Positions 1 through 6,547 are shown, counted from the first letter of the stretch. The stretch: 6,663 bases of DNA from an uncultured Bacteroidales bacterium (GCA_937876995.1 CALEFD010000036.1:1-6663), one strand, 5' to 3'. Notes: generated by a model not told the origin, from the sequence alone. Numbers and translations: made by a program.

Positions 1-761
1 AATTTGGCTGCAGCTTCCGCCCTTAATCTTTGGTTACTACCGGATGAGTATTTGCTATTTATTTTAGTTAAATCTGCCGGAATATCAACTTTTTCCGGCA
101 ACATATTTCTAAGCTGCGTTGCATTATAGAGAATACCGGATGTATAGGTCTGTCGCATTACCGTTTTTAGAGTAAACGGAGTAACCTTAAGATTATAAGA
201 TTCCAGTTCCTTTTCAAGCAGAGCCGGACTGGAGTATTCGCCTACCGGTGGCAACTGCGCGGAATCGCCCAACAGCAGCAACGAACAACTTTTAGAAGAA
301 TAGACGTAAGTAATAAGATCGTCAAGTAATCTGCCCGTACCAAACATACTACCGGATAGCCCCTGATTTGATATCATAGAAGATTCATCCACTATAAAAA
401 GAGTATCTTCATAGTTGTTGATATTTAGTTGAAACGATGTATTGTCAACTATAGATTTCTGCCTGTAAATCCTTTTATGAATAGTATAAGCCATAAAACC
501 CGAATAGGTAGAAAAGACCTTTGCTGCTCTACCTGTAGGCGCCATAAGTATTACCTTTCTGCGCATCTGTTTCAGAGCTTTAACAAGCGTGGCAACCAAT
601 GTAGTTTTACCTGTACCGGCATAACCTTTAAGTAAAAAAACCTGCCGCTCTGCAGACATTGCCACAAAGTGAGACATTGCTTTTATCGCTTCCATTTGCT
701 CTTCAGTAGGAGTAAACGGATACAAATTGACTATTTTATCGGTTATTTTCTCTGTAATCAT
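1..761 (-). CDS. RecD-like SF1 ATP-dependent DNA helicase, N-terminal part (runs off the left edge)
   Basis: Reverse-strand translation from the ATG at 761-759 is open for 253 codons to the window edge, so the C-terminal part is missing. Superfamily 1B helicase motifs appear in order: a Q-motif-like FTPTEEQ (residues 16-22), Walker A GYAGTGKT (46-53), motif Ia APTGRAAK (74-81), TIHK (93-96), Walker B/motif II VDESSMIS (124-131), motif III GDSAQLPPVGE (165-175) and a motif IV-like VMRQ (201-204). This set matches the RecD/RecD2/AAA_30 group, which couples ATP hydrolysis to 5'-3' DNA unwinding in the cytoplasm. The protein opens almost directly into the helicase core, so it lacks the long N-terminal region of Deinococcus-type RecD2. 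It resembles the short RecD-like helicases that are common in Bacteroidota and usually have about twice this length. No RecB or RecC gene is beside it. The family assignment is secure; the precise cellular role (repair, recombination) is inference. It is transcribed divergently from the 856 gene. Confidence 0.93.
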   Translation of the reverse strand, partial: MITEKITDKIVNLYPFTPTEEQMEAIKAMSHFVAMSAERQVFLLKGYAGTGKTTLVATLVKALKQMRRKVILMAPTGRAAKVFSTYSGFMAYTIHKRIYRQKSIVDNTSFQLNINNYEDTLFIVDESSMISNQGLSGSMFGTGRLLDDLITYVYSSKSCSLLLLGDSAQLPPVGEYSSPALLEKELESYNLKVTPFTLKTVMRQTYTSGILYNATQLRNMLPEKVDIPADLTKINSKYSSGSNQRLRAEAAAK

Positions 762-855
762 CTATTTATGAGGCAAAAATTATTAAAATTCGTAGTGATA
801 TACGGATATTTGTTTTATTTTTGCGGGACGAAATTAATCAATTAATCATCATATA
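762..855. promoter_or_regulatory. Divergent intergenic region between helicase gene and the 856 gene
   Basis: This 94-bp AT-rich gap must hold the 5' signals for both flanking genes. The rightward promoter is clear (see 793-824). On the reverse strand the only candidate is TAATTTTTGC at 782-773. It resembles TAnnTTTGC but has one extra base in the spacer and no good -33 element. If used, it would leave a helicase leader of only a few nucleotides. The leftward promoter is therefore unproven. Confidence 0.4.
793..824 (+). promoter_or_regulatory. Bacteroidota-type promoter for the 856 gene
   Basis: TATTTTTGC at 816-824 is an exact match to the Bacteroidota primary-sigma -7 element TAnnTTTGC. 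The -33 element is weak: TAGTG at 793-797, about 18 bp upstream, in place of TTTG. The expected transcription start near 830-834 would leave a leader of roughly 22-26 nt before the ATG at 856. The leader is A/T-rich and has no Shine-Dalgarno sequence, as is usual in this phylum. Confidence 0.7.
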
Positions 856-1593
856 ATGAAAAAAGTTATCAACATTCTTCTTGCACTTTGCGTAGTGGGA
901 TTGGGTTACATTTTCTATGGTAGCATAATGGGCCCTATCAAATTTGATCGCGAGAAAACTATCAGAGATACCGAAGTTATCAATAGACTTATCGATATCC
1001 GTTCAGCACAGGTTGAATATCATGCTCAGCACGGTGGTTACTATACTGATAGTTTTGATTCACTTATTGCGTTTGTAAAGACCGGTAAACTTCCTGTAGT
1101 AAACAAAGTTGGTGAATTGAATGATACCCAGCTTGAAAACGGTTGGACAGAAAGTAAAGTTCTTACCCTTTACAAGGAAGCTAAAGAGGCAAAAAACAGA
1201 TATACTGCAAAGGCTAAATGGGATGAAGCTATTGAAGCAGGTTTTGTAACAAGAGATGAAGAAGGCAACATCAATTATCTATTCAGCCGTGATACTGTTT
1301 GGGTAAGCCTTTACGATTCTATCTACAAAGGCAGAATCAATCCGGATTCATTGCGTTATGTTCCTTTTGGAAATGGTGCAGAATTTGAGATGGAAGTTGG
1401 TCTTGATTCAACAAAATCAGGTTCATTCATGAGCTTGTTTGAAGCAAGAGTATTGTTTGACACATATTTGAAAGGCCTGAACGAACAGGAAATCATCAAT
1501 TTGATTGACGAACGTGAACAGTTAGGTCGTTATCCGGGTATGAAAGTTGGTGACGCATTCAGCGGTAACAACAACGCAGGTAACTGGGAATAA
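856..1593 (+). CDS. Membrane-anchored protein of unknown function, weakly pilin-like N-terminal region
   Basis: The product has 245 residues. A short basic start (MKK) precedes one hydrophobic segment at about residues 5-25, with no lipobox and no clear signal-peptidase site, so it is probably an N-terminally anchored periplasmic or surface protein. The rest is soluble and charged. Residues 36-80 form a helix leading into RSAQVEYHAQHGGYYTDSFD and then a Leu-rich stretch. That pattern (hydrophobic helix, amphipathic helix, Ala/Gln...Tyr...Gly-x-Tyr, then Ser/Asp...Leu) recalls the start of pseudopilins such as GspG. However, there is no prepilin-peptidase Gly-Phe site and no pilus gene is nearby. 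A Lys/Glu/Ala-rich helix spans about 103-128, and the C-terminus is Asn/Gly-rich (SGNNNAGNWE). I believe homologues are widespread in Bacteroidales, but I know no assigned function. The start is supported by the promoter at 816-824. The gene ends 19 bp before a terminator hairpin. Confidence 0.85.
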   Translation: MKKVINILLALCVVGLGYIFYGSIMGPIKFDREKTIRDTEVINRLIDIRSAQVEYHAQHGGYYTDSFDSLIAFVKTGKLPVVNKVGELNDTQLENGWTESKVLTLYKEAKEAKNRYTAKAKWDEAIEAGFVTRDEEGNINYLFSRDTVWVSLYDSIYKGRINPDSLRYVPFGNGAEFEMEVGLDSTKSGSFMSLFEARVLFDTYLKGLNEQEIINLIDEREQLGRYPGMKVGDAFSGNNNAGNWE

Positions 1594-1612
1594 TACAGAC
1601 AATAAAATAATG

Positions 1613-1647
1613 GAATCCACTTGCCTTATAGCGGGTGGATTCTTTTT
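1613..1647 (+). terminator. Intrinsic terminator after the 856 gene (possible attenuator for rsmD)
   Basis: GAATCCAC (1613-1620) pairs perfectly with GTGGATTC (1635-1642). The stem extends inward through two G-U pairs and two G-C pairs (1621-1624 with 1631-1634), giving a 12-bp stem with a 6-nt loop (1625-1630). A run of five T follows at once (1643-1647). This is a standard Rho-independent terminator layout, 19 bp after the stop codon of the 856 gene. The next start codon is 14 bp beyond the T-run, so the hairpin could also limit read-through into rsmD. Confidence 0.85.
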
Positions 1648-1661
1648 ATACACAAAACTAT

Positions 1662-2195
1662 ATGAGAGTAATAAGCGGAATATATAAACATCGTAGATTT
1701 GAAGTGCCAAGATCATTTAGTGCACGTCCTACTACCGATTTTGCAAAAGAGAATCTTTTCAATATTTTGACAAACAGATTAGATTTTGAAGATGCAACAG
1801 CATTAGATCTTTTTGCCGGCACAGGCAGCATAAGTTTGGAATTGGTTTCAAGAGGATGCAGCAAAGTTATTTCGGTAGAAAAAGATCAGGCACACTATGC
1901 ATTTATAACCAAGGTAATGAACACAGTGGGTACCACATGCTGTTTGCCTATTAAAGGAGATGTATTCAAGTACATTGACCGCTGCAGTTCCAATTTTGAT
2001 TTTATATTTGCCGACCCACCATATCAGTTAGAAAACATAGCAGAAATACCCAATCTGATATTTGAGAAAGGATTACTTAAAAGTGACGGTATATTTGTAT
2101 TGGAGCACGGAGAAAGCAACAACTTTAGTGAACATCCTCACTTTAAAGAGATGAGAAGGTACGGATCTGTACACTTCTCATTCTTTGGATACTAA
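1662..2195 (+). CDS. rsmD: 16S rRNA (guanine(966)-N(2))-methyltransferase RsmD
   Basis: The 177-residue product has the usual RsmD length. It starts with the hallmark MRVISGIYKHR and carries RPTTDFAKENLFNIL (residues 22-36), where the Arg-Pro-Thr and Lys-Glu/Asn-Leu-Phe-Asn pattern is typical of the family. The S-adenosylmethionine-binding motif I is DLFAGTGS (49-56), and an acidic residue follows at the end of the next strand (SVEKD, 71-75). The catalytic motif IV is DPPY (118-121), as in N2-guanine and N6-adenine methyltransferases. The enzyme methylates G966 (E. coli numbering) in helix 31 of 16S rRNA during 30S assembly, in the cytoplasm. An in-frame ATG exists at 1635, but it lies inside the terminator hairpin and would add nine residues before the conserved MRVISG start, so 1662 is chosen. 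No promoter of its own was found. The gene converges on the outer-membrane protein gene with a 9-bp gap. Confidence 0.96.
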   Translation: MRVISGIYKHRRFEVPRSFSARPTTDFAKENLFNILTNRLDFEDATALDLFAGTGSISLELVSRGCSKVISVEKDQAHYAFITKVMNTVGTTCCLPIKGDVFKYIDRCSSNFDFIFADPPYQLENIAEIPNLIFEKGLLKSDGIFVLEHGESNNFSEHPHFKEMRRYGSVHFSFFGY

Positions 2196-2204
2196 CAAGA
2201 GAAT

Positions 2205-5200
2205 TTATCCTCTGCCTCCACGTGGCATTCCGCCACCTCCCGGCATTCCACCACCACGTGGCATACCACCGCCGCCTTGCATACCACCGCGCGGCATTCC
2301 GCCTTGCATTTGTGGTCTCTGCTGTGGTTGTTGTCCGCGGTTACCTGATTCTCTTAATTCCTGACGCGCCTGTCTGTTACCAAACACATTCAGACGATAA
2401 ATAAAGTGTACCATTACATAACTATTGATGTTATAGTTTCTGGTATCTGTTCTGCCTGTAGCAGATACATTTCGGTTCACATTCGATTCATCGTTCAGAA
2501 TATCAAAATACTCTATACGCAGAGTTCCGGCATTACCACGGAAGAAACTCATTGAAGCTGATGCATTCCAAATAAGATCGTCACGATTATATGATGCATT
2601 ATAACCTCTACGGCTGGACATATTTATATCGGTAGCAAGATGCACATTCTTCCATGGCAAAGTAGCATTCACACGACCACCATAGCTAAAGTTATATGTA
2701 TCCATATTGCCATCTTTTCTAACACTATTCTCTGAATGGTTAAAATTGATATTACCATTAAGAGTAAATTCCAACCAATCATCGCGATAAGTCATAGAAG
2801 CTCTCTGACCACCCGATACAGTTTCTGTGGTACTAAGCACAGCAGCACCTCCTGTTCCGGCATTTTCGTTATAGTTACCAATACTACCTGTTCTCATATA
2901 GGCCTCCTGGTGACGGAACGATGCATTTGTACTGGTTGACATTCTATACTTAGTATTCTTAAATGTCTTCTGGTATGACACATTACCACTGGTATTCCAG
3001 TTTGTCCAGAAACCATCCATATTCATAGGTTGTGTAAGAGAGACGCCGGTTTCAGGATCGTAATCGGTTTTATTAGAGATACTACGCAATGTATTACTTA
3101 CAGATGCATTTGCATTAAAAGTCTGTCTGGTCTCTTCTATATAGTTAGAGAACTCCAAACTGAGTGAATTATTCAGTGTAGGCAGCAATCCCGGATTACC
3201 TTTAGAGATATTCAGTGGGTTGCTATCGTCTGTAATATCCATCATCTGCTCCATACTTGGCTGACTGGTTCTGGAGTTCATATTGATTCTAAAACTCTTC
3301 TGTCTGGTCCAACGGTATCTGAAGCTTATACTTGGAGTATAGTTCACTACTACGCGAGAAGTATCGCCTATTTCGTAACCCATATACTTGAAGTTATCCA
3401 TACCTGTATATTGAGGCAGCACATTCAATCCCATCTGGAAATTCACCTTCTCTGTATTTCTACGCAAATTCAACGAGATAGTGTGATTACGCGTTACATT
3501 GGTTGCCTGACGGCTCAATTCACCATTCAGATACTGTTGCAAATCTGATGGAACATACCAATGTTCGTCCCAGAACTCATAATCTCCCGCAACAGGAAGC
3601 ACGTATGTCTGACGATTTGTTTCACGTTTTGAAGCCTGAATCTGATAACTCAAACTAATACTTGTTCTACCTGAATCAAAAGGTTCGGTCCACATAATAC
3701 GTCCGGACATATTTCTGTTATCGGTTGGGTTCAGATTATAACGGTTCATAACAGTATCTCTGTCGTGACGCTGATAGTATTTCTGTTTTGTAGCAGAACG
3801 ACTAATGCTTTCACCGCCATTCTTTGAGAAAGACATATCAATAGAGAGGTTTCTGCCGTTACTGTTACGTTCTTTATTAAAACGTTTGCTTATCTGGAAA
3901 TTACCGCTTAACTGATTACTGTTATTATCATTGCTGCTTGCGCTTGTTTGTGAATTCACACCTATAGAATCTAACAACTCTGTAGGCAGATTCATATATT
4001 CATCAAGAACATCGCGCATACTGGTTGCTATATATGGATCTGTATTGAAAGTCACAGAACGGCTGTTAGAAGAACTATTACTTCTGCTAACAGAGAAACT
4101 TGGACGGAACACAATGGTAAGAGAAGTATCAGGACGCCACTCTAAACGACCATCGCCACTTACACTATTACTTCCGTTACCACTCCTTGAATCGTTATTT
4201 CTAAATGACGATGCAGTATATTCTGTAGTAAATGTTTCCGATTCCGATTCACTGAGCGAACGCGACGAAGAACCATTCCAACGGATATTACCACCCACCA
4301 CTAATGGGAATTCGTTTCTACGGCGAGGATATGGTTCACCAATGTTTTTAGAGAAGTTCACACCCAACTGAGTATTCTTATTAACACCGCCACCACGACC
4401 GGAGTTATTTGTGTTGGCATTCATTGAGAACTGCGTATTTGCCTGGAAACGGTTCAGCGTTACTCTACCGGAATAGAGAGCCTTCAACCATTCACTGAAA
4501 TCATTTTCACCCACCGGATAGCCCACTGCTGCATCGTAGTTGCTTAACCATCCCTTGTGCATATTCTTCTTTACGCGCAAATCAAGTACTGTCTCTTCTT
4601 CACCATCTTCCACACCTGTAATTCTGGTAAAATCACTCTTTCTTCTATAAGTTTTAATTCTGTCTATAATGTTTACAGGAATATTCTTCATAGCCATATT
4701 CTGATCGTTACCAAAATACTCCTGACCATCAACCAATATTCTTGTAACAGGCTGACCATTGACTGTTATTGCACCATTTTCATCTATCTCCACACCCGGC
4801 AGACGCTTTACAAGGTCTTCCAGAACAGAACCATCCGGCACTTTAAAAGCATCTACATTATACATAAGAGTATCGTCAACCATCTGTGTAGGTGGCAGTG
4901 CATCCTGAATAACAGCTTCTCCCAACATAATGGCATCGTCCTGCATTTTAACTACTCCCAATGGCTTTTCTCTGTCGTCTTTTACTATTTCCAGATTCAA
5001 ATCCTGAGTCTTATAGCCAATAAATGACATTCTGAGATAGTATTTTCCCACATTGAGTTTTTTAATACTGAACCAACCGCCATCGTCGGTGGTAACGCCA
5101 TAAACAAAGTTGGAATCGGGTAAAGAATATAGCTGTACCGCAACCTGAGACATAACTTCGTCGGTTGTGTAATCTATTGTCTTACCGGATATATTTGCTT

Positions 5201-5306
5201 TACCGGTTAGTCGCTGCTGTTTCTCTACTTTATTATTGTTATTCTGTGCCGATATACCTGACACAACAAGAAATAAAAGGGCTAGTAATTGTAATCGTTT
5301 TCTCAT
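2205..5306 (-). CDS. Outer-membrane beta-barrel protein (TonB-receptor-like) with carboxypeptidase-regulatory-like N-domain and Gly/Met-rich tail
   Basis: The product has 1033 residues. A signal peptide (MRKRLQLLALLFLVVSGISA, then QN) is likely cut after residue 20. Residues about 35-122 form a carboxypeptidase-regulatory-like beta-sandwich: GKTIDYTTDEVMSQVAVQLY, then GGWFSIKKLNVGKYYLRMSFIGY. Residues about 145-247 resemble a TonB-receptor plug, with VPDGSVLEDLVKRLPGVEID and VNGQPVTRILVDGQEYF. From about 255 to 973 there are alternating aromatic/polar strands with Ser/Asn-rich loops (for example 345-385 and 407-420), as expected for a large barrel ending in HFIYRLNVF. This layout matches the Bacteroidota 'outer membrane beta-barrel protein' group (CarboxypepD_reg-like plus OMP_b-brl type). 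It is not a typical SusC: the usual SusC plug motifs were not seen and no susD follows. After the barrel come a Gln/Arg-rich linker and a Gly/Met/Pro/Arg repeat tail (1002-1033). The transported ligand is unknown. The gene stands alone, convergent with rsmD. Confidence 0.92.
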   Translation of the reverse strand: MRKRLQLLALLFLVVSGISAQNNNNKVEKQQRLTGKANISGKTIDYTTDEVMSQVAVQLYSLPDSNFVYGVTTDDGGWFSIKKLNVGKYYLRMSFIGYKTQDLNLEIVKDDREKPLGVVKMQDDAIMLGEAVIQDALPPTQMVDDTLMYNVDAFKVPDGSVLEDLVKRLPGVEIDENGAITVNGQPVTRILVDGQEYFGNDQNMAMKNIPVNIIDRIKTYRRKSDFTRITGVEDGEEETVLDLRVKKNMHKGWLSNYDAAVGYPVGENDFSEWLKALYSGRVTLNRFQANTQFSMNANTNNSGRGGGVNKNTQLGVNFSKNIGEPYPRRRNEFPLVVGGNIRWNGSSSRSLSESESETFTTEYTASSFRNNDSRSGNGSNSVSGDGRLEWRPDTSLTIVFRPSFSVSRSNSSSNSRSVTFNTDPYIATSMRDVLDEYMNLPTELLDSIGVNSQTSASSNDNNSNQLSGNFQISKRFNKERNSNGRNLSIDMSFSKNGGESISRSATKQKYYQRHDRDTVMNRYNLNPTDNRNMSGRIMWTEPFDSGRTSISLSYQIQASKRETNRQTYVLPVAGDYEFWDEHWYVPSDLQQYLNGELSRQATNVTRNHTISLNLRRNTEKVNFQMGLNVLPQYTGMDNFKYMGYEIGDTSRVVVNYTPSISFRYRWTRQKSFRINMNSRTSQPSMEQMMDITDDSNPLNISKGNPGLLPTLNNSLSLEFSNYIEETRQTFNANASVSNTLRSISNKTDYDPETGVSLTQPMNMDGFWTNWNTSGNVSYQKTFKNTKYRMSTSTNASFRHQEAYMRTGSIGNYNENAGTGGAAVLSTTETVSGGQRASMTYRDDWLEFTLNGNINFNHSENSVRKDGNMDTYNFSYGGRVNATLPWKNVHLATDINMSSRRGYNASYNRDDLIWNASASMSFFRGNAGTLRIEYFDILNDESNVNRNVSATGRTDTRNYNINSYVMVHFIYRLNVFGNRQARQELRESGNRGQQPQQRPQMQGGMPRGGMQGGGGMPRGGGMPGGGGMPRGGRG
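2208..2303 (-). repeat. Tandem Gly-Gly-Met-Pro-Arg-type repeats at the C-terminus of the outer-membrane protein
   Basis: The last 32 codons encode a low-complexity tail built from short units such as GGMPRGG, MQGGGG, MPRGGG and MPGGGG. Met residues recur at 1004, 1009, 1015, 1021 and 1027 (spacing 5, 6, 6, 6), with another at 1000 in the Gln-rich linker. At DNA level this is a GC-rich degenerate repeat of about 15-18 bp units within an AT-rich gene. It lies beyond the last barrel strand, so the tail is probably periplasmic. Confidence 0.85.
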
Positions 5307-5438
5307 ATAAATTGTTTTGCCATTTTTTGACTCATTAACACGCCAATGGTTTAATTAAAAAACACCTTATTTATATGATTTATACACTTTATACAAGAGA
5401 TAATGCAGATTATGGTAGAAAATCATTAGTTTTACACT
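5307..5438. other. Divergent intergenic region between the outer-membrane protein gene and the 5439 gene
   Basis: This is 132 bp of AT-rich sequence. On the reverse strand I find no TAnnTTTG match upstream of the outer-membrane protein start. On the forward strand TAGTTTTAC (5427-5435) is a one-mismatch match to TAnnTTTGC, but it ends three bases before the ATG at 5439, so its use would give an almost leaderless mRNA. I see no convincing hairpin or operator. Both promoters remain unassigned. Confidence 0.4.
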
Positions 5439-5795
5439 ATGAAATGTCAGGAAATATTAGGCAAAGCTATTGTTTCTGTTGCAGCAGAATACAACATAGA
5501 CCATTCACTGCAGGAGGCTTGTGATTGGGGAAGACTGATAGAGTTATATCTGTCACATATTATCTTCAATACTCCTACCGCAGCCATACGCAACTGGCAG
5601 TACCATCTAAAAAATCTATATGGAGAGACCAAGATAGAGTGTAAATGGTATCCTAAAATCTGGGCACTTGTTTCTAATAACATTCAGCATAACTGTTATT
5701 TAGAACTGCCAAATTCAGAAAATGTTTATACCGTCCAAACTATCAACAAAGAAGCACTTATTGAAGCATTTGATTTTTGCAGAGAAGGTTTTTAA
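5439..5795 (+). CDS. Small protein of unknown function (118 aa)
   Basis: I do not recognise a family. The reading frame is complete, with the only in-frame Met at residue 1. The base composition is ordinary for this window and the protein looks globular: a helical N-terminal half (MKCQEILGKAIVSVAAEYNI, then SLQEACDWGRLIELYLSHII), a Trp-rich middle (NWQYHLKNLYGE, KWYPKIW), and a short strand-like segment before a C-terminal helix. There are five Cys (3, 28, 68, 86, 114), unevenly spaced and not in a zinc-finger pattern. It has no signal peptide and no membrane segment, so it is probably cytoplasmic. Its stop is 73 bp before the next gene, which has its own promoter, so the two need not be co-transcribed. 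It is very likely a real gene, because nothing else explains this interval and the frame spans nearly all of it. Confidence 0.7.
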   Translation: MKCQEILGKAIVSVAAEYNIDHSLQEACDWGRLIELYLSHIIFNTPTAAIRNWQYHLKNLYGETKIECKWYPKIWALVSNNIQHNCYLELPNSENVYTVQTINKEALIEAFDFCREGF

Positions 5796-5804
5796 GAAAA
5801 ACTC

Positions 5805-5842
5805 TTGCATCTTTGTTTACAATTATATAATTTTGAAATTAT
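5805..5842 (+). promoter_or_regulatory. Bacteroidota-type promoter for the 5869 gene, overlapping a small inverted repeat
   Basis: TAATTTTG at 5828-5835 matches the -7 element TAnnTTTG. TTG at 5805-5807 serves as a -33 element with a 20-bp spacer, within the normal range. The expected start is about 5842-5845, leaving a leader of about 25 nt before the ATG at 5869. The -7 element sits within an inverted repeat: TATAATTT (5826-5833) and AAATTATA (5836-5843) around a 2-nt centre. This could be a repressor site or a chance AT-rich palindrome. Confidence 0.65.
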
Positions 5843-5868
5843 AAAGATAACCGTAAATGCATTGAATT

Positions 5869-6540
5869 ATGAAAAAGTTTATGTTAACCTGTGCCACATT
5901 ACTGCTGGCAATAGTTGCGCAAGCACAATTCTTTGGATTTCCTCAGACAGAGCGTAGAATCAAGCTCTACAGCGAACCAATAGTAGGTTTAAACGACCTT
6001 TTTGTTGGAGACGAGGGTTTTGTTACATTTGAACTCATAAACGATAGTCATCTAACATACGACGGTCCTATCTACCTGCGTATATTTGAACGTGGCGTCA
6101 GCCATCAGGTATTGGCATGCCCCAAAATCAAGATGAAACCCGGTCGCATATATAGAATAACCGCCACCTTCCCTACAGATAGATTGGCCCCATTTGTAAG
6201 GTATGCTATCAGTTTTGAATATATAGAAGACCATCAGATAGTACCAATTGCCAATTTTGAAGGCAGACGCCCTGAAAACTTTATATTGAGAGCTGCTATC
6301 ATTAACCGTCCACCGGTAAAAGCGCCTCACAAACAAAAAGTGATATCCATTCCAAAGGAGAAGTATCGCCCTATACCAAGAGAGATAGAAGATCCGGTAA
6401 GAAGAAGAGATGACAGATACAACTATCACTACAGAACAAATCCTCCACGTAGCAACAACAGGCCTCAACCGGCTCCAAACAATAATCGTCCTACGGAACG
6501 TAACAACAGCGACGCAAGTCGTTCCGGCAACAGACTATAA
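5869..6540 (+). CDS. Secreted protein of unknown function with beta-rich domain and basic Pro/Asn/Arg-rich tail
   Basis: The product has 223 residues. A clear signal peptide (MKKFMLTCATLLLAIVAQAQ) has a likely signal-peptidase I cut after AQA at residue 19, so the protein is periplasmic or exported. Residues about 28-145 alternate short hydrophobic strands and turns (FVGDEGFVTFELIND, GPIYLRIFERG, GRIYRITATFP, VRYAISFEYIED) and look like an immunoglobulin-like beta-sandwich. I cannot name the family. Residues about 146-223 are low-complexity and probably disordered: rich in Pro, Arg and Asn, strongly basic, with RRR at 178-180 and repeated NNRP-like units near 196-208. Such tails may bind peptidoglycan, polyanions or lipopolysaccharide, but that is inference. 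The start is supported by the promoter at 5805-5835 and by the signal peptide. The gene is followed by the hairpin and tRNA-Pro; no partner gene is apparent. Confidence 0.85.
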   Translation: MKKFMLTCATLLLAIVAQAQFFGFPQTERRIKLYSEPIVGLNDLFVGDEGFVTFELINDSHLTYDGPIYLRIFERGVSHQVLACPKIKMKPGRIYRITATFPTDRLAPFVRYAISFEYIEDHQIVPIANFEGRRPENFILRAAIINRPPVKAPHKQKVISIPKEKYRPIPREIEDPVRRRDDRYNYHYRTNPPRSNNRPQPAPNNNRPTERNNSDASRSGNRL

Positions 6541-6547
6541 GAGACAA

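Noticed and set aside
1635..1661. Longer rsmD start at the in-frame ATG at 1635
   Set aside because: It lies inside the terminator hairpin and adds nine residues before the conserved MRVISG start of the family.
2208..2310. GC-rich short repeats as a CRISPR array or mobile-element end
   Set aside because: The repeats stay in frame and encode a Gly/Met/Pro/Arg tail. There are no unique spacers of constant length.
3931..4371. Open forward frame of 146 codons opposite the barrel region
   Set aside because: It is antisense to Ser/Asn-rich loop codons, and the Leu/Ser-rich product is a typical shadow with no start signal.
4557..5027. Open forward frame of 156 codons opposite the outer-membrane protein gene
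   Set aside because: It is antisense to a well-supported gene, has no promoter, and its protein composition (His/Ile/Tyr/Cys-rich) looks like a shadow of the plug-domain coding strand.
2205..5306. SusC-type glycan importer
   Set aside because: No SusD gene follows, and the plug and barrel look like the broader outer-membrane beta-barrel family.
5781..5806. GTTTTT-AAG-AAAAAC hairpin at the stop of the 118-residue gene as a terminator
   Set aside because: The stem is short and A-T only, has a 3-nt loop and lacks a following T-run.
5869..5928. Lipoprotein signal with Cys at residue 8
   Set aside because: The Cys precedes the hydrophobic core and the -1 residue is Thr, so there is no lipobox. 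AQA/Q fits signal peptidase I.
6052..6468. Reverse-strand open frame of 138 codons opposite the secreted-protein gene
   Set aside because: It is fully within a gene with signal peptide and promoter and has no recognisable features of its own.
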